Shown: positions 1-7,562, numbered from the stretch's first letter. The stretch is 64,000 nucleotides of DNA from Nocardia sp. NBC_00403 (GCF_036046055.1 NZ_CP107939.1:1612001-1676000); one strand, 5' to 3'. Notes: a model not told the origin generated them from the sequence alone. Program-made: numbers and translations.

Positions 1-387
1 GGAGGCGAGGGTCAGGGTGGCGACCCGATCGGGGTGATCGAGTGCGGCGAGTTGCGCGACCGCCGCACCCTGCGACATGCCGATCAGGTGCGCCTGCCGC
101 AGGCCGAAGACGTCGAGCAGGCCGAAGACGTCGGCGACCAGATCTCGCAGCCCATATGGCGGCGCACCCACCGGATACGTGGCGGACCGGCCCGCGTCCC
201 TGCTGTCGTAGCGGATCACGCTGCGGCCGCCTGCCACCAGGCGCTCGATGAATTGTCCCTCCCATGCCAGGAGTGATTCGCCTGCGCCGTGGATGAGCAG
301 GATTGCGGGCTGCTGCTCCGGGGCGCCGAAAGGCTCTGTGCACAACTGGGTTTCGTTGACATCGTGGGTGTTCTGGTAGCCGGTCAC
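1..387 (-). CDS. alpha/beta hydrolase (C-terminus cut by window edge)
   Basis: Reading leftward from a GTG at 387, the frame stays open to the window edge and gives 129 residues of an alpha/beta-hydrolase fold. The oxyanion-hole region reads LLIHGAGES, a YDSRDAGRS stretch follows, and the nucleophile elbow is GMSQG, so Ser is the likely nucleophile. The acid and His residues lie outside the window. The GTG at 387 is chosen because an AAAGG element lies about 8 nt before it; an in-frame GTG at 393 is possible but too close to that element. The gene is divergent from a MarR regulator, with two palindromes between them, so control by that regulator is likely. The substrate is unknown. Confidence 0.85.
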   Translation of the reverse strand, partial: MTGYQNTHDVNETQLCTEPFGAPEQQPAILLIHGAGESLLAWEGQFIERLVAGGRSVIRYDSRDAGRSATYPVGAPPYGLRDLVADVFGLLDVFGLRQAHLIGMSQGAAVAQLAALDHPDRVATLTLAS

Positions 388-405
388 GTGCACCGCCTTT
401 CAATT

Positions 406-452
406 CCGTTACATGTAACGGATACCATATCGGCAACTTCGTTACATGTAAA
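406..452. promoter_or_regulatory. Paired palindromic operators for the divergent MarR regulator
   Basis: Two perfect palindromes sharing the core TTACATGTAA lie at 406-421 (CCGTTACATGTAACGG) and 441-452 (GTTACATGTAAC). Their centres are 33 bp apart, about three helical turns, so two dimers could bind the same DNA face. They fill the gap between the hydrolase start (387) and the MarR start (475). Size and symmetry fit MarR-family sites; control of both genes is inferred. Confidence 0.75.
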
Positions 453-474
453 CAAGAACCGGTAGGCTGGTTAT

Positions 475-951
475 ATGCCCAAGACATCGAACCGTCGCGC
501 GGCCGGTGATACGCGGACCGCCTGGGCGGCCTACCGGCGGCTGCCGCTGCTCGTGGACACCGAGATCGCCCGCGATTTGGAGTCCCGCACCGGGCTGTCG
601 ATGCCGGACTATGACGTGCTCACCGCCGTGACGGAGATGGCGGCCGAGCAGGAATGCGTGCGGGTGAGCGGCCTTGCGGCGCGGATGCACTGGCCGCACA
701 GCCGCCTGTCCCGCCAGCTCGGGCGGATGGAGCGGCGCGGCCTGGTCGCGCGTGAGCCGTGTGAACGTGATGGGCGCGGTGACGACGTCGTGCTTGCCGA
801 ACCGGGGCGGCAGGCGCTGGCAGCGGCAGGGCCTGTCCACCTCGCGTCCGTGCATCGGCACTTCCTCGACCTGCTGACTGCCGAGCAGCTCGCGGCGCTG
901 ACCGGGATCGAGGAGACCATCGCCCGGCACCGAGCGGCGCTGAGCGGCTGA
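475..951 (+). CDS. MarR-family transcriptional regulator
   Basis: This 158-residue protein has the length and winged-helix layout of the MarR family. Residues about 60-110 hold the helix-turn-helix (VSGLAARMHWPHSRLSRQLG) followed by RMERRGLV and a wing containing REPCERDGRGDDVV. MarR proteins are dimeric repressors, often released by small aromatic ligands or oxidants. The gene is divergent from an alpha/beta hydrolase and two TTACATGTAA palindromes lie between them, so it probably represses itself and the hydrolase. The ligand cannot be read from the sequence. Confidence 0.9.
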   Translation: MPKTSNRRAAGDTRTAWAAYRRLPLLVDTEIARDLESRTGLSMPDYDVLTAVTEMAAEQECVRVSGLAARMHWPHSRLSRQLGRMERRGLVAREPCERDGRGDDVVLAEPGRQALAAAGPVHLASVHRHFLDLLTAEQLAALTGIEETIARHRAALSG

Positions 952-967
952 ACTAGCCTCGTATCCC

Positions 968-1714
968 GTGACCGATCCGCTACAGCCTCTCGTCGATCTG
1001 CCCGGTGTGCGCGACAGCGCCGATCGGGCCCGCGACGCGCTCGCCGACGTGCATCGGCACAAGGCGAACCGGCGCGGCTGGCCGACCACGGCCGCCGAGG
1101 CCGCGGTGCGTGCGGCCCGGTCGTCCGCCGCGATCGACGGCGGTTCGACCGAACTGCCCGCCGACGGCCGGGTCGGCGATCCGATCCTGGCCGGGTCGCT
1201 GCGGGTGGGGCAGGCGCTCGACGGCGATGCCCTGCGCAACCTCGCCGGCACCTGGCGGCGTGCCCCCTTGCAGGCGCTGGCTCGGCTGCACCTGCTGGCC
1301 GCCGCCGATCTGGTGACCGACGAGGCGCTGCTCGGCCGGCCCCGTTCCGACGCAGGCGTTGCCGAACGGCTCGACCTGCTGGTGCAGACGGTGCTCGGGT
1401 CCACCGCGCCTGCACCGGTTGTCGCCGCGGTGGTGCACGGCGAGCTGTTGGCGTTGCGGCCGTTCGGCACGGCCGACGGCATCGTCGCGCGGGCGGCGTC
1501 CCGACTTGTCGCGGTGTCCAGTGGGCTCGACCCGCACAGCCTCGGCGTGCCCGAGGTGTTCTGGCTGCGTCGGCGGCAGGCGTATCTGGATGCCGCAGCC
1601 GGGTTCGGCACAGGAGAGGCGACTGCCGTCGGCAGCTGGGTGATCCTGTGCTGTGGTGCCTTCGAGGACGGCGCTCGTGAGGCGAGGTCGATCGCCGATT
1701 CGGCGTCGGGATAG
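968..1714 (+). CDS. Rv3662c-like protein with a degenerate Fic-type motif
   Basis: The 248-residue protein starts at a GTG 16 bp after the MarR gene. By position it matches M. tuberculosis Rv3662c, which sits beside the HAD phosphatase Rv3661. Residues about 160-178 read LLALRPFGTADGIVARAASR, which resembles the Fic signature HPFxDGNGRxxR. Here Arg replaces the catalytic His and the central Gly-Asn-Gly is altered, so AMP transfer looks unlikely. The Ala/Leu/Arg-rich helical make-up fits an all-alpha Fic fold. Function is unknown; a Fic-derived binding protein is an inference. Confidence 0.7.
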   Translation: MTDPLQPLVDLPGVRDSADRARDALADVHRHKANRRGWPTTAAEAAVRAARSSAAIDGGSTELPADGRVGDPILAGSLRVGQALDGDALRNLAGTWRRAPLQALARLHLLAAADLVTDEALLGRPRSDAGVAERLDLLVQTVLGSTAPAPVVAAVVHGELLALRPFGTADGIVARAASRLVAVSSGLDPHSLGVPEVFWLRRRQAYLDAAAGFGTGEATAVGSWVILCCGAFEDGAREARSIADSASG

Positions 1715-1787
1715 GCGGTTGCCTCGCCTGCGCTCGGCCCAGCGCGCGGTTGCCTCGCCTGCTCGGGCCAAGTGGCCCCTACACGTC

Positions 1788-2083
1788 AAAGCGGGCGGCG
1801 TTGTCGTTGAACGACCTCACCGCCCGCTAGCACGGAAACCCGGTTACCAAGCGTGCTAGGTGGGTTGTGGTCTTCGGCCTCGGCGATAATTCGAACTCCG
1901 CCGGTTCATCCCCGCAACCTGTGCGAGGCCCTCGCCGTCGACAATTCGAATCTCGCAGGCCCACAACGCTTCTGCCCTTGTCGCGGCGCGCTCCGCGTGG
2001 GTACCTGGCATCCGTGCTGGGAAGGGTGGACGGGAGACTGAGCCTTCTCTTCCGGCTCTGCCTTGGCCTTCCGACCTTCCGTA
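1788..2083 (-). ncRNA. Candidate Ms1/MTS2823-type 6S-like small RNA
   Basis: The 562-bp gap between Rv3662c-like and Rv3661-like genes has no convincing reading frame. On the minus strand it holds a sigma-A-type promoter, TTGATG (2118-2113), a 17-bp spacer and TAAAAA (2095-2090), giving a start near 2083. A GC-rich hairpin follows at 1828-1790, with arms AGCGGGCGG/CCGCCCGCT and an inner GTCGT-TCA-ACGAC stem, then TTT. The span is about 296 nt. Internal pairing includes 1961-1966 with 1865-1870, two TTCGAA blocks (1890-1895, 1945-1950) that can form a long bulged stem, and a CTAGCACG hairpin at 1827-1859. In mycobacteria the RNA-polymerase-binding sRNA Ms1/MTS2823, about 300 nt, occupies this same gap. 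Identity rests on position, strand, size and signals. Confidence 0.7.
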
Positions 2084-2098
2084 GTTACCTTTTTACAC

Positions 2099-2114
2099 TG
2101 TGACAGCCCTCACA
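2099..2114. promoter_or_regulatory. Perfect CRP/GlxR-type site over the sRNA promoter
   Basis: TGTGA at 2099-2103 and TCACA at 2110-2114, separated by 6 bp, match the actinobacterial cAMP-receptor consensus exactly. The site overlaps the -35 hexamer and spacer of the predicted leftward sRNA promoter and is far from any protein start. Such a position usually represses, but the effect is inferred. Confidence 0.6.
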
Positions 2115-2276
2115 TCAAGGCTTCGGAAAACATTCAATAATCGGCGTGTTCATCGGCGTTTCGTGGTTAAATCCCTGGTCGCGACATCGCGAACGCCATG
2201 TCGGCAAACGCTTCGGCAAGTACCCCGCTGGCTCCCTAGCAGCCAGTGTGGCAGGCAAGCTTGTATCAGTTAAGCC

Positions 2277-3116
2277 TCAGCGGCGGCGGCGCAGTAACCG
2301 GTAGCTGAGTGCGCCCGCCACCACCGCGCTCAATCCGACCACCGCGGTCGCGGCAAGGGTGGTAGACGACGGGGTCTGGAAGCGAGACCACAGCGAAACC
2401 GGGTTGGAGAACGTCAGGGTCGGCCAGCCCTTGGCCAGCGCCTCGCGCCGCAGGTTGCGATCGGGGTTCACCGCCGTCGGATGGCCGACCGCGCCGAGCA
2501 TCGGCAGATCGGTCACCGAATCGGAGTAGGCATAGCACCGCGAAAGGTCGTAACCCTCACTGGCAGCCAGCTTTTCGATCGCGGCGACCTTGCCTTCGCC
2601 GTAACAGTAGAACTCGACCTCGCCGGTGTATCGACCGTCCGCGACGACCATTCGCGTTGCGGCGGTGTGCGAGGCGCCGAGCGCCTCGGCGATCGGTCCG
2701 ACGATCTCTTCGCCGGAAGCGGACACGATCACCACGTCGTGACCGCGGATCTTGTGATCGGCGATGAGATCGGCCGCTTCGGCATAGATCAGCGGGTCGA
2801 CCAGCTCGTGCAGCGTCTCGGCCACAATGGATTTCACTTGTTCGACGTCCCAGCCCGCACACATGCTCGTCAGGTGGGCGCGCATCCGCTCCATCTGATC
2901 GTGGTCCGCGCCCGACAGCAGGAACAGGAAGTGTGCGTAGCTGCTCTCGAGCACCGCGCGGCGGTTCAACAGACCCTGTGCATAGAACGGCTTGCTGAAC
3001 ACGAACGTGCTCGATTTCGCGATCACTGTCTTGTCGAGATCGAAGAAGGCAGCGACACGTCCGCCGCCGGTGGTTTGTTGGTCCGGAAGCCCGGTTCGTT
3101 CACCCTCGGCAGTCAC
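2277..3116 (-). CDS. HAD-family phosphatase (SerB-like, Rv3661-type)
   Basis: The 279-residue protein carries all HAD phosphatase motifs. Motif I is DLDKT (about 26-30), motif II is VSASG, the motif III Lys is in GEGK, and motif IV is SDSVTDLPM. The helical cap lies between motifs I and II, as in phosphoserine-phosphatase-like HAD-IB enzymes. A C-terminal segment (ATAVVGLSAVVAGALSYRLL) followed by RRRR is a likely single membrane anchor. It is the positional match of Rv3661. The start is a GTG at 3116. The gene sits between two RNA loci (6C upstream, Ms1-like downstream), as in mycobacteria. The physiological substrate is unknown; other phosphomonoesters or lipid-linked phosphates are possible. 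Confidence 0.88.
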   Translation of the reverse strand: MTAEGERTGLPDQQTTGGGRVAAFFDLDKTVIAKSSTFVFSKPFYAQGLLNRRAVLESSYAHFLFLLSGADHDQMERMRAHLTSMCAGWDVEQVKSIVAETLHELVDPLIYAEAADLIADHKIRGHDVVIVSASGEEIVGPIAEALGASHTAATRMVVADGRYTGEVEFYCYGEGKVAAIEKLAASEGYDLSRCYAYSDSVTDLPMLGAVGHPTAVNPDRNLRREALAKGWPTLTFSNPVSLWSRFQTPSSTTLAATAVVGLSAVVAGALSYRLLRRRR

Positions 3117-3346
3117 CCGTTCAGAATAGGCGGTGACTGCGCCTCCGCTCCGTCAAGCGCAGGCGACGGACGGACTGCGTCCGGCTGTGTCACTTCGGGC
3201 GGTGACTTCGGACTGCAAACCGGTTCTGTCGAGCGCGTTTTGGAGACGAATTCGGGCGGGTAGCGGGTCGTGTTCCGAGGCCTCGCGGTGGGTTTGCCCT
3301 GGAGACGCCGGGCCGGTGACAGCCATAAAGTTCTCCGACGACAGAC

Positions 3347-3377
3347 TTGCGTTGTGGCCGGGGCTTGGGTGTAGTAT
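3347..3377 (+). promoter_or_regulatory. Promoter of the 6C RNA
   Basis: TTGCGT (3347-3352) and TAGTAT (3372-3377) are separated by 19 bp and place transcription start near 3384, just before the first hairpin of the 6C RNA. The spacer is slightly long, so the -35 assignment is less certain than the -10. Confidence 0.5.
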
Positions 3378-3383
3378 TGCTGG

Positions 3384-3475
3384 CACCTGGACATGGTCCA
3401 GGCGCGTTCAGCCCGACCCCCCGGGGCTGAACCCGACGGCCCCAGCCTCCTCCCCCCCCGGCTGGGGCCGTCCTC
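3384..3475 (+). ncRNA. 6C RNA (B11-type small RNA)
   Basis: Three hairpins follow the promoter: CCTGGAC/GTCCAGG (3386-3402), GTTCAGCCC/GGGCTGAAC (3406-3432) and an 11-bp perfect stem CGGCCCCAGCC/GGCTGGGGCCG (3437-3470). The last two loops contain runs of six and eight cytosines, the defining feature of the actinobacterial 6C RNA motif. In M. tuberculosis the 6C RNA B11 lies between Rv3660c and Rv3661, exactly this position, on the same strand as the Rv3660c homologue. Known 6C RNAs act on G-rich ribosome-binding regions through their C-loops. The final stem followed by TCCTCTATT may also terminate transcription. Confidence 0.93.
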
Positions 3476-3515
3476 TATTCAGGGGACGGTTCGACTTCTC
3501 TCTCTCACTCCGGAT

Positions 3516-3542
3516 CTATCCACATCCCCAGAGTTATCCACA
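3516..3542 (+). promoter_or_regulatory. Tandem DnaA-box-like sequences
   Basis: CTATCCACA (3516-3524) and TTATCCACA (3534-3542) are direct repeats 18 bp apart; the second is the classical DnaA box consensus. They lie 50-80 bp before the tadZ-like start. Two boxes are too few for an origin, so a regulatory or titration role is more plausible. DnaA binding is not shown. Confidence 0.45.
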
Positions 3543-3594
3543 TTCGGCATATTGCCTCTATTGCACTGCTTCGGCTTCGACCACGCTGACCTGC

Positions 3595-4707
3595 ATGGAT
3601 TTCGAAGCTGCGCCGCCGGTCACGACGCCGCCGGCACTCGTGCTCATCAGCGATACCCGCCTTCGGGACGAAGTGCGGCGTGTCGCGGCCGCTGCGGAAC
3701 GCGGGCTCGACGAACGCGAGCTGCCGATGGGCAGGCACGCCTGGACCGGTGCCCCGCTGGTGATCCTCGACACAGCCATGGCGGGGGAGTGCGCGGCGGT
3801 CGGATATCTGCGGCGTGTCGGGGTCGTTCTGGTGACCGACGGCGAGCCGGACCTGTGCGATTGGCAGGCCGCCGCAGCGGTCGGAGCCGAGCGGGTGATC
3901 GCGCTTCCCGGCGCCGCTGTCGGGCTTATCGAGAAGTTTGCTGAGTACGGTGAAAATCGGATGGGGGACGGTGTGGTCGTCGCGATTGCCGGGGCCGGCG
4001 GCGGTGCGGGCGCATCCGTTCTCGCCGCGGCCACCGCTCTGCGCGCCGCTGCCGAACGGTTCCGGCGAGACACCGTGCTCGTCGATGGCGCACCGCTCGG
4101 CGGCGGCCTCGACCTGCTACTCGGCATCGAGATGACCGCAGGGCTGCGCTGGCCCGATCTGGTGATCGAGGATGGCCGGGTGTCTGCGTCGGCACTGCAC
4201 AATGCACTGCCCGCAGCGGCCCCCGGGCTCGCCGTGCTGTCCTGTGGACGCGGTGGTGCCGGACGCTTGCCGAGCGAGATCGGCCCCACCGCGGTGCACG
4301 CTGTCGTCGAAGCAGGCCGTGCCGCAGGCGATTTGGTGGTTTGCGACATATCCGGCGAGCGCGGCCCGCACGCCGACCAAATGCTCGACTCGGCGGACCT
4401 CGTGGTGCTGGTTGTTCCGGCCAGGCTGCGCGCGATGGCCGCGGCAGCATCCGTCGCCGCCTACATCGGCAGACGAAACCCCAACCAGGGCTTGGTAGTA
4501 CGTGGCCCAGCACCCGGCGGGCTACGCGGAAACGAGGTTGCGGAGGTACTCGACCTGCCGCTGCTCGCCGCTGTCCGAGCCCAAGCGGGCCTCGCCGCCC
4601 GCCTCGAACGCGGTGGCCTGACCGTCCGTCGCCGGGGCCCCCTCCGCGACGCGGCAGACGCGGTGCTGTCGGTGCTGAGCGCCCCCGCAGGGCGAGGCCT
4701 GCGATGA
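3595..4707 (+). CDS. TadZ/CpaE-like ATPase, septum-site protein Ssd type (Rv3660c)
   Basis: The ATG at 3595 gives 370 residues; the same frame stays open far upstream but covers the 6C RNA and is not credible. Residues 1-115 form a receiver-like domain (ALVLISDTRLRDEVRR). A MinD/ParA-type ATPase follows, with a deviant P-loop at AGAGGGAGAS (about 130), VLVDGAPLGGGLD, and VVCDISGERG near 245. In other bacteria TadZ proteins place the pilus machine at the pole; the M. tuberculosis homologue Rv3660c is called Ssd and affects septation. It is the first gene of the tad operon and overlaps the next as ATGA, so translation is coupled. Confidence 0.88.
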   Translation: MDFEAAPPVTTPPALVLISDTRLRDEVRRVAAAAERGLDERELPMGRHAWTGAPLVILDTAMAGECAAVGYLRRVGVVLVTDGEPDLCDWQAAAAVGAERVIALPGAAVGLIEKFAEYGENRMGDGVVVAIAGAGGGAGASVLAAATALRAAAERFRRDTVLVDGAPLGGGLDLLLGIEMTAGLRWPDLVIEDGRVSASALHNALPAAAPGLAVLSCGRGGAGRLPSEIGPTAVHAVVEAGRAAGDLVVCDISGERGPHADQMLDSADLVVLVVPARLRAMAAAASVAAYIGRRNPNQGLVVRGPAPGGLRGNEVAEVLDLPLLAAVRAQAGLAARLERGGLTVRRRGPLRDAADAVLSVLSAPAGRGLR

Positions 4708-5891
4708 GCGCCTTGGTGACGTCCGAGCTGCTGGATCGGGTGCGGGATCGCCTTGCGGGCGGGCCGGGGGACCCGGATCCGGCGCAGGTGGCAGCCGCTA
4801 TTCGGGCCGAGGCAGGCGGGGTCCTCGGTGACACGGATCTGCTGCGCGCACTCCGGTTGTTGCAGACGGAGATGACCGGTGCCGGGGTACTGGAGCCGCT
4901 GCTGCAAGATCCGCAGGTCGCTGACGTTCTGGTCACCGCGCCGGATGCCGTCTGGATCGACCGGGGTCACGGGTTGCGAAAGACGTCGGTCACGTTTCCG
5001 GATGAGGCCGCCGTGCGCAGGCTGGCGCAGCGGCTTGCCCTTTCGGCAGGGCGGCGGCTCGACGATGCGCTGCCGTGGGTCGACGGCAGACTTTCGGGAA
5101 GGGAAGGAGCGCTGGGAGATTCCTTCGGTGTCCGGCTTCATGCGGTCTTGGCGCCGGTGGCGCACGGCGGTACCTGTGTTTCACTGCGCGTGCTGCGTCC
5201 CGCCACACAGGGGCTGGATGCGCTCGCGGCCTCCGGCGCGGTGGCGCCGGAGGCGAAACTGCTGTTGGAGCGGATCATTCGAGCCCGGCTTGCCTTCCTG
5301 GTCGTCGGCGGCACCGGCGCGGGGAAGACCACCTTGTTGTCCAGCCTGCTGGCCGAGGTCGGGCCCGAGGAACGAATCATCTGTGTGGAGGACGCGGCGG
5401 AGCTCGCGCCCCCGCATCCCCATGTCGTACGGCTGGTCGCGCGCACCGCGAATGTCGAAGGCGTCGGCGAGGTGACGGTGCGCGACCTGGTACGCCAGGC
5501 ACTGCGGATGCGACCGGACCGGATCGTGGTCGGTGAGGTGCGCGGCGCGGAGGTGGTCGACCTGCTCACCGCGCTCAACACGGGACATGACGGGGGAGCC
5601 GGGACCGTGCATGCGAACTCGCCCCAGGAGGTTCCCGCGCGCCTGGAAGCCCTTGCGGCACTGGGAGGTATGGACCGGGCTGCACTGCACAGTCAGCTCG
5701 CCGCCGCGGTGCAGGTGGTGATGCACGTGCATCGAAGGGCGGATGGTTCTCGCGGACTGCGCGAAATCGGTGTCGTCCGGCGCGACGACTCCGGACATGT
5801 CCGCATCGCGGCGGCCTGGCGAGCCGACCACGGCCCGGCTGTGGCTGCTACCGAACTGGCCGACCTCCTCGACGAACGGCTCGACCGATGA
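4704..5891 (+). CDS. TadA/CpaF secretion ATPase for Flp pili
   Basis: The 395-residue protein is a type II/IV secretion hexameric ATPase of the CpaF branch. The N-domain ends near residue 190, followed by the Walker A GGTGAGKTT (about 202), the Asp-box EDAAEL, a Walker B region (PDRIVVGEVRG) and the His-box stretch TALNTGHDGGAGTVHANS. It should power Flp-type pilus assembly at the inner face of the membrane. The start is the ATG overlapping the tadZ-like stop, and the stop overlaps the next start as ATGA. It matches Rv3659c. Confidence 0.93.
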   Translation: MSALVTSELLDRVRDRLAGGPGDPDPAQVAAAIRAEAGGVLGDTDLLRALRLLQTEMTGAGVLEPLLQDPQVADVLVTAPDAVWIDRGHGLRKTSVTFPDEAAVRRLAQRLALSAGRRLDDALPWVDGRLSGREGALGDSFGVRLHAVLAPVAHGGTCVSLRVLRPATQGLDALAASGAVAPEAKLLLERIIRARLAFLVVGGTGAGKTTLLSSLLAEVGPEERIICVEDAAELAPPHPHVVRLVARTANVEGVGEVTVRDLVRQALRMRPDRIVVGEVRGAEVVDLLTALNTGHDGGAGTVHANSPQEVPARLEALAALGGMDRAALHSQLAAAVQVVMHVHRRADGSRGLREIGVVRRDDSGHVRIAAAWRADHGPAVAATELADLLDERLDR

Positions 5892-6679
5892 TCGTGGCAC
5901 TGACGTGTCTGGTACTTGCGCTGTTGAGCGCTCCGGCGCCGAGGGCACGTCGCCGCTTCATCGACCTGTTCGTTCCCTCCGGCGTCACGCGGAAACCACA
6001 GCGCAGCAGCCTGTTCAGCGTAGGTATCGGGATCGGCATCGCCGCGACAGCTGTCGCCGGACTCGGCCCGCTGATCGCTGCGGCGCTGGTGACGGGCACA
6101 GTTGGTATCCGGCTTCGTCGTGCTCGGCACGATCGCTTACACAATGTCGAATGCGCGTACCTGCTCGACGCGGTCGAAGCCGTCATCGGGGAGCTGCGGG
6201 TAGGTGCGCACCCGAGCGCGGCCGCCGCGGTCGCGGCACACGAATCCGGCGGCGCGGCGGCGCGTGCATTCGCCGTCAGCGCGGCCCGCAGCCGACTGGG
6301 CGGTTCGGGCGCTGACGGTCTGCGCCACCCGGACTCCGTGGTGGCCCCCGAGCTGGCCGGGATAGCCGACGCCTGGCGGGTCGCCGAACACCACGGCCTC
6401 GCCCTCGCCGAACTACTGTCCGCGGCGCGTGCAGATCTCCAGGGTCGCATCCGTTTTCGTGGCCGAACCGCGGCCGCACTGGCAGGTGCCCGCGCCACCG
6501 CCGCTGTCCTGGCCTGCCTCCCTTTGCTCGGCCTCGCCCTCGGCCAACTGATGGGCGCCGCACCGCTGAACATCCTGTTCGCCTCCGCCGCAGGCGCCGT
6601 CCTGCTTCCGCTCGGCACCGGCCTCGCGTGCGCGGGCCTGCTGTGGACGGATGCGATCACTCGAAAGGTGCTGGCATGA
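5888..6679 (+). CDS. TadB-like inner-membrane platform protein
   Basis: The 263-residue protein has an N-terminal membrane segment, another near residues 39-68, the central T2SS-F helical domain (HDRLHNVECAYLLDAVEAVIGELRVG in part) and two C-terminal segments (about 200-255). This is the layout of TadB, the platform that couples the TadA ATPase to pilin insertion. Its ATG overlaps the tadA stop, indicating coupled translation. The match in M. tuberculosis is Rv3658c. Confidence 0.87.
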   Translation: MIVALTCLVLALLSAPAPRARRRFIDLFVPSGVTRKPQRSSLFSVGIGIGIAATAVAGLGPLIAAALVTGTVGIRLRRARHDRLHNVECAYLLDAVEAVIGELRVGAHPSAAAAVAAHESGGAAARAFAVSAARSRLGGSGADGLRHPDSVVAPELAGIADAWRVAEHHGLALAELLSAARADLQGRIRFRGRTAAALAGARATAAVLACLPLLGLALGQLMGAAPLNILFASAAGAVLLPLGTGLACAGLLWTDAITRKVLA

Positions 6680-6850
6680 AACGACTTGTGGTCGAGCTTG
6701 CGGTGGCAGGTCAGCCGAGTCACCGCTGCGCGGGCGGCCGCCGGAATGGCGGCTCGCCAGGGTCGGTGATCGTGCGAAGGATCGGCTCGACAAGCGCGGT
6801 ACAGCTCGATTGCCGGGCGCGGCGGCAGTCGAATGAAGGGAGGGGGAGTG

Positions 6851-7465
6851 ATGGGGATTTCCGGTGGGGTGGTGTTGCTGCCGGCGCTAGCGCTCGTGGT
6901 GTTGCCTGGGCGGGTGGCGGTGACCCGGCGACTACGGTCGCTGCGCGGCGGTGGTTCGGAACCACTGGTCAGGGTGCCGGGGCGCAGGGGTAGCGATGAT
7001 CCGCTTGCGGTCGCTTCGGTGTTCGATCTGCTCGCCGCATGCCTGCGGGCGGGGCTGCCGATGGCGGGTGCGGCGCGGGTGGTGGCGCCGGGCGCGCCGG
7101 CGGTGCTCGGTGCTGCGCTGGTCCGAGCCGCCGATCTGCTGGCGCTCGGGGCGGACGCGGCGACAGCATGGGAGCGAGCGGCCGCAGACGCTGTGGGCAG
7201 GCCGGGAGCGGCCGAGGTCGAGTCGCTCGCACGGATGGCGCGGCGTTCGGCGCGGTCGGGAGCGTCGCTGGCGGTGGCCATCGGCGAGCTGGCCGAACAG
7301 CACCGTGGCGCGGTCGAGGACATGGCGGCGGCACGCGCCGAGCGGGCCGGAGTGATGATCAGTGGCCCACTCGGACTGTGTTTTCTGCCCGCGTTCATCT
7401 GCCTGGGCATCGTGCCGGTGGTGATCGGTCTCGCGGGCCGAGTCCTCGAGGGCGGGCTGCTGTGA
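6851..7465 (+). CDS. TadC-like platform protein
   Basis: The 204-residue protein has one N-terminal membrane segment (GVVLLPALALVVLPG), a T2SS-F helical core (SVFDLLAACLRAGLPMAGAA, then ARMARRSARSGASL) and a C-terminal membrane segment (GPLGLCFLPAFICLGIVPVV). It pairs with TadB as the second half of the platform. The ATG at 6851 is preferred because AGGGAGGGGG precedes it closely; ATG 6833 lies inside that purine run. About 170 bp separate it from tadB although the other early genes overlap. The match is Rv3657c. Confidence 0.82.
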   Translation: MGISGGVVLLPALALVVLPGRVAVTRRLRSLRGGGSEPLVRVPGRRGSDDPLAVASVFDLLAACLRAGLPMAGAARVVAPGAPAVLGAALVRAADLLALGADAATAWERAAADAVGRPGAAEVESLARMARRSARSGASLAVAIGELAEQHRGAVEDMAAARAERAGVMISGPLGLCFLPAFICLGIVPVVIGLAGRVLEGGLL

Positions 7466-7562
7466 GCGCGCGAATCACGCAACCAGGACACCGGACCGAC
7501 GTTACGGCAGGTCGGCGAGGCGCGATCGTGGCCGAGCATGCTGCCACGCCGGGGAGGGCTTG

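Noticed and set aside
1716..1762. Two copies of a 16-bp sequence (CGGTTGCCTCGCCTGC)
   Set aside because: The copies are short and only 31 bp apart, with no element between them. A chance duplication is enough.
1885..1955. TTCGAA-containing blocks considered as LexA (SOS) boxes
   Set aside because: The actinobacterial consensus needs TCGAAC-N4-GTTCGA; spacing and half-sites do not match. They pair better as RNA stem parts.
3516..3542. Chromosome replication origin
   Set aside because: Only two DnaA-like boxes are present, and dnaA, dnaN and an AT-rich unwinding region are absent.
3133..3594. N-terminal extension of the tadZ-like gene up to 3133
   Set aside because: The extension would translate the 6C RNA and its promoter, and its composition is not protein-like. 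The ATG at 3595 fits family length.
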